Part shown: in pieces, positions 17,720-26,075 of the stretch
Layout: each line of letters begins with the position of its first letter
Position numbering within the stretch: position 1 is the stretch's first letter
Assembly: GCF_041365695.1 (NCBI RefSeq)
Contig: NZ_JBGFSJ010000004.1
Location: 248,001 to 312,000, forward strand
Reading direction: 5' to 3'
Length of the DNA: 64,000 nt
Source: Rhodosalinus sp041365695
Lineage (GTDB): Bacteria > Pseudomonadota > Alphaproteobacteria > Rhodobacterales > Rhodobacteraceae
Made by a program: the position numbers and the translations under genes
Notes under the pieces: model-generated
Told to the model about the DNA's origin: nothing
The model's database searches: none
Seen by the model: only the letters and a program-made list of their open reading frames with translations

Positions 17720-19319
17720 GAAGTTCCGCGTCCGCAGGATGCCGCCCGGCGCACCGGCGCGGACGGCGGCGGCCCCGGGCAGGGAGGCGGACGCGTCGGG
17801 CCCGGGCCCCGGCCCCGAAGCCCGGGCCGGCGGCGCGGGCGACACGGCCGGTCCGTCGGACGGTCCCGCCGCCGAGATCGACGCGATCCGCCGCGAGGGC
17901 CTGACCGGGCGGCAGCTTCGCATGGCGCGCCGCGTCGCGCAGAAGCACGGCCTCTCGGTCGCGTCGGACTTCGACGCGGTGCGCAAGCTGCGCGCCCGCG
18001 GGGTCGACCCGTTCCAGCGCGCCAACATGCTCGCCCTCGTGGTGCCGGGGCAGGACGCGCCAGGGGGCACGGAGAGCGGCGACAGCCCGGCGCCGCGCAT
18101 CCAGCTGCCGCAGACGACCACGGGCCCGGGAGAGGCCGGGCTGCCCTCGACCGAGCTCAACCCGGCGGAGCTTCGGGCGCAGGAAATCACGCGCGTGCAG
18201 CGCGACATCGCGCGGCGGCGGCGGCGCAAGGCGCTTTTGCTGCTGACGCGGCTCGCGTTCTTCGTGCTCCTGCCCACGCTGCTTGCCGGGTGGTATTTCT
18301 ACGCGATCGCCACGCCGATGTACGCCACGAAGTCCGAGTTCCTGATCCTGAAGGCCGATGGCGGGTCCGAGGCCGGGATGGGCGGGCTTCTGTCGGGCAC
18401 GCAGTTCGCCACGAACCAGGACGCGATCGCCGTGCAGTCCTTCCTGCAATCGAAGGACGCGATGCTGCGGCTCGACGCCGACGAGGGGTTCAAGGCACAT
18501 TTCTCGCAGCCCTGGATCGACCCGATCCAGCGGATGCCCGACGACGCCTCCACCGAGGAGGCCTACAAGGTCTACCAGCGCAGCGTGGAGATCGGCTTCG
18601 ACCCGACCGAGGGCATCATTCGGATGGAGGTGTCCGCCGCCGACCCGGAGGTTGCCGCGCGGTTTTCGACGGCGCTGATCGGCTATGCGGAAGAGCGGGT
18701 GGACAGCCTGTCGCGGCGCAAGCGCGAAAACCAGGTGGCCGACGCCCGGCGCAGCCTGGAGGAGGCGGACGCGGCCCGGCGCGCGGCCCAGGAACGCCTG
18801 GTGGCGCTCCAGCAGGAGGGGGCGGTGCTGGACCCCGAAGGCCGGATCGCCGCGCTTCGGGGACAGATCAACAACATCGAGGTGCAGCTTCAGGAAAAGC
18901 AGCTCGAGCGTGCCGCCCTTCTGGACAACGCCCGGCCGAACGCCGCCAAGCTCGACGGGGTCGAGGGCGACATCCGCCGGCTGGAAAGCCTGCTGGCGCA
19001 AGTCAACGCGCAGATGACCGAGGCCAGCCAGGGGCAGGACTCGCTCGCCGCGCTCGCCGCGCGCATCCAGCTTGCCCAGGCCGACGTGGCGACCCGCGAC
19101 CTGATGATGCAATCCGCGCTCGAGCAACTCGAGCAAAGCCGCCGCGACGCCAACGCGCAGGTGCGCTACCTCACCACCTCGGTGAGGCCCGTCGCGCCCG
19201 AGGATCCGGCCTACCCCCGCGCCTTCGAGAACACCGTCTTGGCGTTCCTCATCTTTTCCGGCATCTACCTGATGATATCGCTGACCGCCTCGATCCTGCG
19301 CGAGCAACTCTCTTCCTGA
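17697..19319 (+). CDS. kpsE: Capsule export inner-membrane protein, KpsE/CtrB type (540 aa)
   Basis: Polysaccharide co-polymerase/membrane-fusion type protein connecting the KpsMT transporter to the outer-membrane channel. Residues 1-175 are cytoplasmic: a Pro/Gly/Ala-rich low-complexity segment (15-60), a conserved helical patch (LTGRQLRMARRVAQKHGL) and an Arg run (RRRRRK) before the first membrane helix at about 183-202. A long periplasmic region follows, with coiled coil at about 340-475, and a second membrane helix lies at about 513-532. The two-helix topology is that of KpsE/BexC/CtrB. The extended N-terminal part is longer than in enteric KpsE. Confidence 0.9.
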   Translation: MTTKPKARKFRVRRMPPGAPARTAAAPGREADASGPGPGPEARAGGAGDTAGPSDGPAAEIDAIRREGLTGRQLRMARRVAQKHGLSVASDFDAVRKLRARGVDPFQRANMLALVVPGQDAPGGTESGDSPAPRIQLPQTTTGPGEAGLPSTELNPAELRAQEITRVQRDIARRRRRKALLLLTRLAFFVLLPTLLAGWYFYAIATPMYATKSEFLILKADGGSEAGMGGLLSGTQFATNQDAIAVQSFLQSKDAMLRLDADEGFKAHFSQPWIDPIQRMPDDASTEEAYKVYQRSVEIGFDPTEGIIRMEVSAADPEVAARFSTALIGYAEERVDSLSRRKRENQVADARRSLEEADAARRAAQERLVALQQEGAVLDPEGRIAALRGQINNIEVQLQEKQLERAALLDNARPNAAKLDGVEGDIRRLESLLAQVNAQMTEASQGQDSLAALAARIQLAQADVATRDLMMQSALEQLEQSRRDANAQVRYLTTSVRPVAPEDPAYPRAFENTVLAFLIFSGIYLMISLTASILREQLSS

Positions 19320-19383
19320 GGTGCCGCGCCATGAAAGCGGGCCGCCCGACCGGCCCGGAATTCCCCGCAGCCCGGAGACCAGA

Positions 19384-20880
19384 ATGACCCGCCCCTCCGC
19401 CCAGAGCCGACCGAACACCTGGGAGTTCCTTTGCGAGCCGATGATCGCGCCCACCGGCTTTCGCGAATACGACGCGCGCTGGCGCTATCCCGAAGAGATC
19501 AACCTGCCCGGCATGACCGCGCTGGGCCTGGGGCTCGGCACGCAGATGCACCGGCGCGGGCTGGAGCCGGTGATCGCGGTGGGCAACGACTACCGCGACT
19601 ACTCGCTCGCCATCAAGCAGGCGCTGATCCTCGGGCTGGTGCAGGCGGGCATCGACGTGCGCGACATCGGCACGGCGCTCTCGCCCATGGCCTATTTCGC
19701 GCAGTTCCACCTCGACGTGCCGGCGGTGGCCATGGTCACGGCGAGCCACAACCCGAACGGCTGGACCGGCGTGAAGATGGGCTTCGAGCGCCCGCTCACC
19801 CACGGCCCGGACGAGATGGCGGAACTCAAGCGCATCGTCATGGAGGGCGAAGGCGCCCCGCGGCCGGGCGGGCGCTGGCAGGCGGTCGAAGGGGTGCGCG
19901 AGGCTTATCTCGACGATCTCGCCGGCGATTTCCGCGTGTCGCGCAAGCTGCGCGTGGTGTGCGCGACGGGGAACGGGACGGCCGGCGCCTTCGCCCCCGC
20001 GCTGCTGGAGCGGATCGGGGTGGAGGTGATCCCGCTGCACACGGAACTCGACTACGGCTTTCCCAACTACAACCCGAACCCGGAAGCGATGGAGATGCTG
20101 CACGACATGGCCCGCGTCGTGCGCGAGACCGGCGCGGACCTCGCGCTGGGCTTCGACGGGGACGGCGACCGCTGCGGCGTGGTCGACGACGCGGGCGAGG
20201 AGATCTTCGCCGACAAGGTGGGGGTGATCATGGCCCGCGACCTCGGCAAGCTCTATCCCGGGTCCACCTTCGTGGCCGACGTGAAGTCCACGGGCCTCTT
20301 CGCCGCCGACCCGGAGCTTCAGGCGCTCGGCGTCAAGGCCGATTACTGGAAGACCGGGCACAGCCACATGAAGCGCCGCGTGAAGGAGATCGGCGCGCTC
20401 GCGGGCTTCGAGAAATCGGGGCACTACTTCCTCGCGGAGCCGGTGGGGCGCGGCTACGACGACGGAATGCGCGTGGCGGTGGAGATCTGCAAGATCCTCG
20501 ACCGCAACCCGGACAGCGCCATGTCCGACCTGCGCCGCGCGCTTCCCCGCACCTGGTCCACCCCGACCATGTCGCCCCATTGCGCGGACGGGGAGAAATA
20601 CGAAGTCCTCGCCCGCATCGTCGGCAAGCTGGAAGCACGCGCCGCGGCGGGCGAGCCGATCGCCGGCCGGCCCGTCGACCGCATCGTCACCGTGAACGGC
20701 GCGCGGGTGATCCTCGACAACGGCGCCTGGGGCCTGGTGCGGGCGAGCTCCAACACGCCCAACCTCGTCGTGGTGTGCGAAAGCCCCGAAAGCGAGGAGG
20801 AAATGCGCGCGATCTTCCACGACATCGACGCGGTGATCCGCAGCGAACCCGCCGTGGGCGACTACGACCAGACGATCTGA
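19384..20880 (+). CDS. Phosphomannomutase / phosphoglucomutase (498 aa)
   Basis: Alpha-D-phosphohexomutase converting hexose 6-phosphate to hexose 1-phosphate for nucleotide-sugar synthesis. The phosphoserine loop TASHNPNG places the catalytic serine at 121; the metal loop DGDGDR is at residues 258-263; the phosphate-binding domain carries RASSNTPNL near the C-terminus. Length is typical for the AlgC/ManB group; glucose versus mannose preference cannot be decided. ATG 19384 is chosen because GGAG lies 8 bp upstream. It lies 64 bp after kpsE in the same direction, so it probably supplies sugar precursor for the capsule. Confidence 0.9.
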   Translation: MTRPSAQSRPNTWEFLCEPMIAPTGFREYDARWRYPEEINLPGMTALGLGLGTQMHRRGLEPVIAVGNDYRDYSLAIKQALILGLVQAGIDVRDIGTALSPMAYFAQFHLDVPAVAMVTASHNPNGWTGVKMGFERPLTHGPDEMAELKRIVMEGEGAPRPGGRWQAVEGVREAYLDDLAGDFRVSRKLRVVCATGNGTAGAFAPALLERIGVEVIPLHTELDYGFPNYNPNPEAMEMLHDMARVVRETGADLALGFDGDGDRCGVVDDAGEEIFADKVGVIMARDLGKLYPGSTFVADVKSTGLFAADPELQALGVKADYWKTGHSHMKRRVKEIGALAGFEKSGHYFLAEPVGRGYDDGMRVAVEICKILDRNPDSAMSDLRRALPRTWSTPTMSPHCADGEKYEVLARIVGKLEARAAAGEPIAGRPVDRIVTVNGARVILDNGAWGLVRASSNTPNLVVVCESPESEEEMRAIFHDIDAVIRSEPAVGDYDQTI

Positions 20881-20947
20881 GCGCGACGGCCCGCAGCGCC
20901 GGGGACGGGGCCCGGATCGCGCGCGGGCGCGCGGGAGGGGGCGTTGC

Positions 20948-21013
20948 GAGGGGGCGCTGCCCCCTCGGCGCGTTCCGCGCCTCACCCCCGGAGTATTTCC
21001 ACCAAGAAGAAGG
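20948..21013 (+). repeat. GC-rich double-hairpin element, likely interspersed repeat
   Basis: Two perfect stem-loops lie back to back: GAGGGGGC-GCT-GCCCCCTC (20948-20966) and GGCGCG-TTC-CGCGCC (20967-20981). They are followed by TCACCCCCGGAGTATTTCC and an ACCAAGAAGAAGGCG tail. From memory, elements of this pattern (two GC hairpins, CCCCCGGAGTATTT, A/G-rich tail) recur between genes of many Rhodobacteraceae; that cannot be tested here and only one copy is in the window. It lies after the phosphohexomutase gene and could act as a terminator. Confidence 0.55.
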
Positions 21014-21031
21014 CGCCGCGCCGGGGGCCTC

Positions 21032-21060
21032 GTGACAAGGCCGGTCGCGGCTCCTATAAG
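21032..21060 (+). promoter_or_regulatory. Strong candidate promoter for ppaC
   Basis: GTGACA (21032-21037), a 17-bp spacer, then TATAAG (21055-21060). Both hexamers match the sigma-70 consensus at five of six positions. The -10 ends 38 bp before the ppaC ATG. This is the best sigma-70-like promoter found in the window. Confidence 0.6.
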
Positions 21061-21098
21061 GCGCGCGAGATTCCAGACCAGGGACAGGACCGCTTTCG

Positions 21099-22019
21099 AT
21101 GACGATTCAGGTTTTCGGCCACAAGGCCCCCGACACCGATTCCACCGGCTCTCCGATCGTCTGGGCCTGGTACCTCAACGAGGTGAAGGGCGAGCCCGCC
21201 GAGGCGGTGCTTCTGGGCGAGCCCAATACCGAAGCCGCCTTCATGCTCGACCGGTGGGGCTTGGCGAAGCCGCGCATCGCCGAGGGCTTCGAGGACGGCG
21301 CGCCGGTTGTGATCCTCGACACCAACAATCCGTCCGAACTGCCCGAGAACGTGAATGCGCTCGACATCAAGGCGATCATCGACCACCACCGGCTGACCGG
21401 TGGCATCGAGACGAAGGCGCCGATCGAGTTGACCGTGCGGCCGCTCGCCTGCACCGCGACGCTGCTTCACGATCTCATGGGCGCGGATGCCGGGAAGATG
21501 CCCGAGGCGATGAAGGGCGCGATGCTGTCCTGCATCCTTTCCGACACGCTCGAGTTCCGCAGCCCCACCACGACCGGGCATGACCGGGCGCTGGCGGAGA
21601 CGCTCGCCGCGGATCTCGGGATCTCGATTTCCGACTACGCCGCGGAGATGTTCGCGGCGAAGTCCGACGTCTCGGCCTTTTCCGAGGCCGAGCTTCTGCG
21701 GATGGACAGCAAGCAGTACGAGGTCGGCGGCACGTCGTTCCGCGTCGGCGTGCTCGAGACCACGAGCCCCGACGCCGTGCTGGGACGCAAGGACGCGCTG
21801 ATGGCCGCCATGCCCGAGGTCGCGCAGGAGGACGGCGTGGATGAGGTGCTGCTTTTCGTCGTGGACATCCTGCGGGAAGAGGCCACGCTGCTGGTGCCGA
21901 ACGACCTGGTGAAGCGCGTGGCCGAGAAGAGTTTCGGCGCGACCGTCGAGGGCGATACCGTCGTCCTGCCAGGGATCGTGAGCCGCAAGAAGCAGATCAT
22001 TCCCAACCTGACCGTCTGA
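21099..22019 (+). CDS. ppaC: Manganese-dependent inorganic pyrophosphatase (306 aa)
   Basis: Family II soluble pyrophosphatase of the DHH superfamily; it hydrolyses pyrophosphate and pulls biosynthetic reactions forward. Metal ligands are in FGHKAPDTDS (His8, Asp12, Asp14), VILDTNNPSE (Asp74) and IDHHRL (Asp95-His97). The C-terminal domain ends with SRKKQIIP, the substrate-binding SRKKQ motif. Length matches the family. It has its own promoter and appears monocistronic; the HAD gene follows after 80 bp. Confidence 0.95.
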   Translation: MTIQVFGHKAPDTDSTGSPIVWAWYLNEVKGEPAEAVLLGEPNTEAAFMLDRWGLAKPRIAEGFEDGAPVVILDTNNPSELPENVNALDIKAIIDHHRLTGGIETKAPIELTVRPLACTATLLHDLMGADAGKMPEAMKGAMLSCILSDTLEFRSPTTTGHDRALAETLAADLGISISDYAAEMFAAKSDVSAFSEAELLRMDSKQYEVGGTSFRVGVLETTSPDAVLGRKDALMAAMPEVAQEDGVDEVLLFVVDILREEATLLVPNDLVKRVAEKSFGATVEGDTVVLPGIVSRKKQIIPNLTV

Positions 22020-22099
22020 GCCTCCGACGGGGCGCAACCGGCGCATCGGGGCGCCCGCGCGGCGCCTCTTTCCCGCTGGAACGAAGGACATCCGACACC

Positions 22100-22972
22100 A
22101 TGACGGAACTCATCGATTCGCTCGACCAGGTGGCCGGGCACTACCGCGCGGCCTTCGTGGACCTTTGGGGCTGCGTCCATGACGGCGTGCGCGCGCTGCC
22201 GGAGGCTGTGGTCGCGCTGCGCCGCTTCCGCGACGCCGGGGGCATCGTCGTGCTGGTGACGAATTCGCCCAAGCCCCGGCGCGGGGTGAAATCCCAGCTC
22301 GAACGCTTCGGCGTGCCGGACGACGCGTGGGACACGATTGCCACCTCGGGCGACAGCGCGCGCGCCGCGATGTTCCGTGGCGCGGTGGGCGAGAAGGTGT
22401 TCTTCATGGGAGAGGACCGCGATCTCGGCTTCTTCGAGCCGCTCGCCCTGATCGAGGCGCCGGCGCAGATCGAACGGGTGGAGCTTAAGAGCGCCGAGGG
22501 CATCGTCTGCACCGGGCCGTTCGACCCGATGGCCGATCCCGAGGCCCTGCGCCCGGAGTTGCTTTACGCCAAGCAGAAGGGGCTGAAGTTTCTTTGCGCC
22601 AATCCCGACATCGTGGTGGACCGCGGCGATCGGCGCGAGTGGTGCGCCGGCGCGGTGGCAGCGCTCTACACGGCGATGGGCGGTGAAAGCCTCTATTTCG
22701 GCAAGCCGCACCCGCCGATCTACGACCTTGCGCGCCGGCGTCTCGCCGCGCTCGGGCAGGATGTCGACCGCGGCGAGATCCTGGCCATCGGCGACGGGGC
22801 GCAGACCGACATCCGCGGCGCCATGGGCGAGGATATCGATTCGCTCTTCATCTCGGGCGGCCTCGCCCAGAGCGAGACGCGCACGGAGCGTCAGCCCGAT
22901 CCCGACGCGCTCGGGGCGTATCTGAGGCGGGAGCAGGTGTCGCCCACATACGCGATCGGACGGCTCCGCTGA
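22100..22972 (+). CDS. HAD-superfamily class IIA hydrolase, TIGR01459 type (290 aa)
   Basis: Haloacid dehalogenase-fold phosphatase. The nucleophile loop is FVDLWGCVHDG (Asp near residue 19), motif II is VLVTNSPKPR and the metal loop is AIGDGAQTDIRGA near residue 236. The W-G-x-x-H-D-G variant of motif I marks the TIGR01459 group, common in alphaproteobacteria and similar in architecture to NagD/pyridoxal-phosphate phosphatases. The physiological substrate is unknown. GAACGAAGGA precedes the ATG. Confidence 0.87.
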   Translation: MTELIDSLDQVAGHYRAAFVDLWGCVHDGVRALPEAVVALRRFRDAGGIVVLVTNSPKPRRGVKSQLERFGVPDDAWDTIATSGDSARAAMFRGAVGEKVFFMGEDRDLGFFEPLALIEAPAQIERVELKSAEGIVCTGPFDPMADPEALRPELLYAKQKGLKFLCANPDIVVDRGDRREWCAGAVAALYTAMGGESLYFGKPHPPIYDLARRRLAALGQDVDRGEILAIGDGAQTDIRGAMGEDIDSLFISGGLAQSETRTERQPDPDALGAYLRREQVSPTYAIGRLR

Positions 22973-23067
22973 AAATCGAGGCTTGCGTTTCTGCGCGCGC
23001 AAAGCAATAAAGTTGCGAACTCGGGCATCACGAAGTCCGATTGTTGCTCTTGCGTTGGGAGGGTCGG

Positions 23068-23511
23068 ATGTTGGACAACATGCCGCGCGGCACGATCTGC
23101 ATCGAGGACATCGAGATGGGCATGACCCGTCACCTGCGGAAGGTGGTGACGGACGCCGACATCGAAATGTTCGCCGAGGTCTCGACGGACCGGAACCCGG
23201 TGCACCTCGACGACGCCTACGCGCAGGACACCATCTTCGAGGGCCGCATCGCCCATGGGATGCTGACCGCGGGGCTCATCTCGGCGGTGATCGGCGAGCA
23301 GCTTCCAGGCCACGGCACGGTGTATCTGGGCCAGACGCTCAAGTTTCTCGCCCCCGTGCGCCCCGGCGACATGGTGGAGGCCGAGGTGGAGGTGGTCGCG
23401 ATCGACCACGCCAAGCGGCGGGTGCAGCTTGATTGCCGCTGCCGCGTGGACGGCAAGAAGGTTCTCATCGGCGAGGCCACGGTGCTCGCGCCCTCGCGCA
23501 AGTTCGACTGA
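23068..23511 (+). CDS. MaoC family dehydratase (147 aa)
   Basis: Single hot-dog domain enzyme of the (R)-specific enoyl-CoA hydratase type. The hydratase-2 catalytic segment is visible: STDRNPVHLDDAYAQ followed by GRIAHGMLTAGL, with the active Asp and His about five residues apart. Such proteins hydrate enoyl-CoA in fatty-acid or polyhydroxyalkanoate metabolism. ATG 23068 is selected because GGGAGGG lies 4 bp upstream; TTG codons from 23041 are in frame but precede that ribosome site. A weak promoter (TTGCGT, 17 bp, AATAAA) ends at 23011. Confidence 0.87.
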   Translation: MLDNMPRGTICIEDIEMGMTRHLRKVVTDADIEMFAEVSTDRNPVHLDDAYAQDTIFEGRIAHGMLTAGLISAVIGEQLPGHGTVYLGQTLKFLAPVRPGDMVEAEVEVVAIDHAKRRVQLDCRCRVDGKKVLIGEATVLAPSRKFD

Positions 23512-23571
23512 CCGGCAGGCGATCCGCGGGCGCGCTTGCGCCCGGCCCCGCCCGGCGCTAGGGGAGCGCGC

Positions 23572-24510
23572 ATGCGGATCGTGCGCGACTACCAGTTCAC
23601 CAGCCCGGAGGATCGCGGCGCGGCCGTGGCGATCGGGAACTTCGATGGCGTGCATCTCGGCCACCTTTCCGTGCTCGACCTGACGCGGGCGCGGGCGGCC
23701 GAGCATGGCGCGCCCCTGGGCGTTCTGACCTTCGAGCCGCATCCGCGGGAGTATTTCGCCCCCGACGCGCCCCCTTTCCGCCTGACCGGACCGGAAGCGC
23801 GCGCCTCGCGCCTGGAGAAGCTGGGGGTGGAAATTCTTTACGAACTCAATTTCAACGCGAGTCTCGCCGCGCTCTCGCCCGAGGCGTTCGCCCGCGAGGT
23901 CATCCGGGACGGGCTTGCGCTCGCCCATGTGGTGGTCGGGCAGGATTTCTGTTTCGGCAAGGGGCGCGCGGGAAGCGTGACCGAGCTGCAGCGCTTCGGA
24001 AGCGAGATGGGCTTCGGCGTCACCGTGGCGCCGATGCATCTCGAGGGCGCGACGCGGGTATCCTCCACCGCCATCCGCGCGGCGCTTTCCGAGGGCCGGC
24101 CCCGCGACGCGGCGAAACTGCTCGGCCACTGGCACCGGATCGAAGGGCCCGTGGTGGGCGGAGAGCAGCGCGGGCGGCTTCTGGGCTATCCGACCGCGAA
24201 CATGTCCATCGAGGGGCTGCACCCGCCCCGGTTCGGGGTCTACGCGGTACTCGTGGACGTGGCCGAGGGGCCCCATGCCGGTCACTACATGGGGGCCGCG
24301 TCCCTCGGCGTGCGGCCGCAGTTCGGCGTCAACATGCCCAATCTCGAAACCTATCTGCTGGACTTCGCAGGCGATCTCTACGGGACGCACATGTCCGTGG
24401 CCCTGGTGGAGTTCCTGCGCCCCGAGGCCGCCTTCGAAAGCGTCGAGGCACTCGTCGCGCAGATGCAGACGGACGTCGCGCGCGCCCGCGCCGTGCTGGA
24501 GGCGCCATGA
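23572..24510 (+). CDS. ribF: Bifunctional riboflavin kinase / FAD synthetase (312 aa)
   Basis: Makes FMN and FAD from riboflavin in two ATP-dependent steps. The N-terminal adenylyltransferase domain has AIGNFDGVHLGHL near residues 21-33 and the motif RVSSTAIRAAL near residue 160. The C-terminal kinase domain starts near 185 with GRLLGYPTANM, a riboflavin kinase signature. GGGGAG sits 6 bp before the ATG. The stop overlaps the next gene (ATGA). No FMN riboswitch is evident in the 60-bp gap upstream. Confidence 0.95.
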   Translation: MRIVRDYQFTSPEDRGAAVAIGNFDGVHLGHLSVLDLTRARAAEHGAPLGVLTFEPHPREYFAPDAPPFRLTGPEARASRLEKLGVEILYELNFNASLAALSPEAFAREVIRDGLALAHVVVGQDFCFGKGRAGSVTELQRFGSEMGFGVTVAPMHLEGATRVSSTAIRAALSEGRPRDAAKLLGHWHRIEGPVVGGEQRGRLLGYPTANMSIEGLHPPRFGVYAVLVDVAEGPHAGHYMGAASLGVRPQFGVNMPNLETYLLDFAGDLYGTHMSVALVEFLRPEAAFESVEALVAQMQTDVARARAVLEAP

Positions 24511-24980
24511 GCGACGATCCGATCGACCGTTCGGGCCTCGCGCCCCGTTTCTGGGAGCGAAAGCGCCTCGACCGGATGACCCGCGCCGAGTGGGAGGCGC
24601 TTTGCGACGGATGCGGCAAGTGCTGCCTCAACAAGCTCGAGGACGCGGATACGGGCGAGGTCTGGCTGACCCGCGTGGCCTGCCGGCTCTTCGACGACGG
24701 AAGCTGCCGCTGCACGCAGTATCCGATCCGTCACCGCTTCGTGCCCGACTGCATCGTTCTCACGCCCGACACGCTCGACGATCACATGCACTGGCTGCCG
24801 CAGACCTGCGCCTACAGGCTGCTGCACGAGGGCCGCCCGCTCTACCACTGGCATCCGCTCATCTCGGACGATCCCGAAAGCGTCCACCGCGCCGGCGTCT
24901 CGGCGCACGGCATGACGGTGCCCGAGTTCGAGGTGGACGAGGACGATTGGGAAGATTTCATCATCGAGGAGCCCGTCTGA
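24507..24980 (+). CDS. ycgN: YcgN/UPF0260 cysteine-cluster protein (157 aa)
   Basis: Small cytosolic protein of the YkgJ/YcgN cysteine-cluster group. Cys33, Cys36, Cys39 and Cys40 (CDGCGKCC) plus later cysteines (CRLF, SCRCTQY, DCIV) are arranged as a probable Zn- or Fe-binding site. The function of the family is not established. It overlaps ribF at its start and the aldolase gene at its end (TGATG), so three genes form a tightly coupled string. Confidence 0.88.
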   Translation: MSDDPIDRSGLAPRFWERKRLDRMTRAEWEALCDGCGKCCLNKLEDADTGEVWLTRVACRLFDDGSCRCTQYPIRHRFVPDCIVLTPDTLDDHMHWLPQTCAYRLLHEGRPLYHWHPLISDDPESVHRAGVSAHGMTVPEFEVDEDDWEDFIIEEPV

Positions 24981-26032
24981 TGCATCTCGCCTCCGACAAC
25001 GCAGGCCCGGCCCACCCGCAGGTGATCGAGGGGCTGTCGCGCGTGAACACCGGCTATGCCATGCCCTATGGCGCCGATGCGGACATGGCCGCGGTCACGG
25101 CGCGGCTGCGCGACATCTTCGAGGCGCCGGAGGCCGCGATCTATCTCGTGGCCACGGGCACCGCGGCGAATTCGCTTGCGCTCGCGACGCTGGGCGCACC
25201 GTGGCAGACCGTTTTCTGCTCGCCGGTCGCGCACATCCACGAGGACGAGTGCAACGCGCCGGAATTCTACTCCGGCGGCGCGAAGCTCACGCTGGTGGGC
25301 GAAGACGACCGGATGACACCCGAAACGCTCCACCGCGCGATCGAGCGCGAGGAAAGCCGCGGCGTGCACGGGCCGCAGCGCGGGCCGGTCTCTCTCACGC
25401 AGGCGACCGAGCGCGGCGGCGTCTACACGCTCGAGGAAATCCGGGCGCTCGGCGAGGTGGCGAAGGACTTCGGCCTGCCGCTGCACATGGACGGGGCGCG
25501 CTTCGCCAACGCGCTGGTGGCGCTCGACGCCACGCCCGCCGAGATGACCTGGAAGGCCGGCGTGGACGCGGTGAGCTTCGGGGCCACCAAGAACGGCTGC
25601 CTCGGCGTCGAGGCGGTGATCCTCTTCGACCCGGCGACGGCGTGGGAATTCGAATTGCGCCGCAAGCGGGGGGCGCATCTCTTCTCCAAGCACCGCTACC
25701 TCTCGGCGCAGATGGCGGCCTATCTCGAGGGCGATCTCTGGCTCGAGAGCGCGCGGCGCGCCAACGCCGCCTGCGCACGCCTCGCCGCCGGGCTGCGCGC
25801 GGTGCCCGGCGTGCGCTTCCTCGGCGAGCCCGCGGCCAACATGCTCTTCGCGGAGATGCCGCGGGCCACCCATCTTCGTCTGCACGAGGCCGGCGCGCAG
25901 TATTACCTCTGGGAGGGATCGCTCGACGGCGCGGACCCCGACGAGCCTCTCACCGCGCGGATGGTCTGCGACTGGTCGATCACGGACGCGGACATCGACC
26001 GGTTCGTGGCGATCGCGCAGGGCCGGGCCTGA
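24980..26032 (+). CDS. ltaE: Low-specificity L-threonine aldolase, PLP-dependent (350 aa)
   Basis: Fold-type I PLP enzyme cleaving threonine or allo-threonine to glycine and acetaldehyde; relatives include beta-eliminating lyases. The cofactor lysine is Lys204 in FGATKNG. Other landmarks are LVATGTAANSLAL (phosphate binding), HIHEDECNAPEFYSGG and HMDGARFANA (PLP-stacking and Asp-Gly-Ala-Arg). Length is typical. The first base of the ATG is the last base of the upstream stop. Substrate stereospecificity is not readable. Confidence 0.88.
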   Translation: MHLASDNAGPAHPQVIEGLSRVNTGYAMPYGADADMAAVTARLRDIFEAPEAAIYLVATGTAANSLALATLGAPWQTVFCSPVAHIHEDECNAPEFYSGGAKLTLVGEDDRMTPETLHRAIEREESRGVHGPQRGPVSLTQATERGGVYTLEEIRALGEVAKDFGLPLHMDGARFANALVALDATPAEMTWKAGVDAVSFGATKNGCLGVEAVILFDPATAWEFELRRKRGAHLFSKHRYLSAQMAAYLEGDLWLESARRANAACARLAAGLRAVPGVRFLGEPAANMLFAEMPRATHLRLHEAGAQYYLWEGSLDGADPDEPLTARMVCDWSITDADIDRFVAIAQGRA

Positions 26033-26075
26033 AGGGCCGCGCCAACGAAAGCCGACAGGCGCGAAGGAGAGGGAC

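Noticed and set aside
23751..23760. GGAGTATTTC inside ribF as a second copy of the element at 20948
   Set aside because: It is a codon coincidence (Arg-Glu-Tyr-Phe) without the flanking hairpins.
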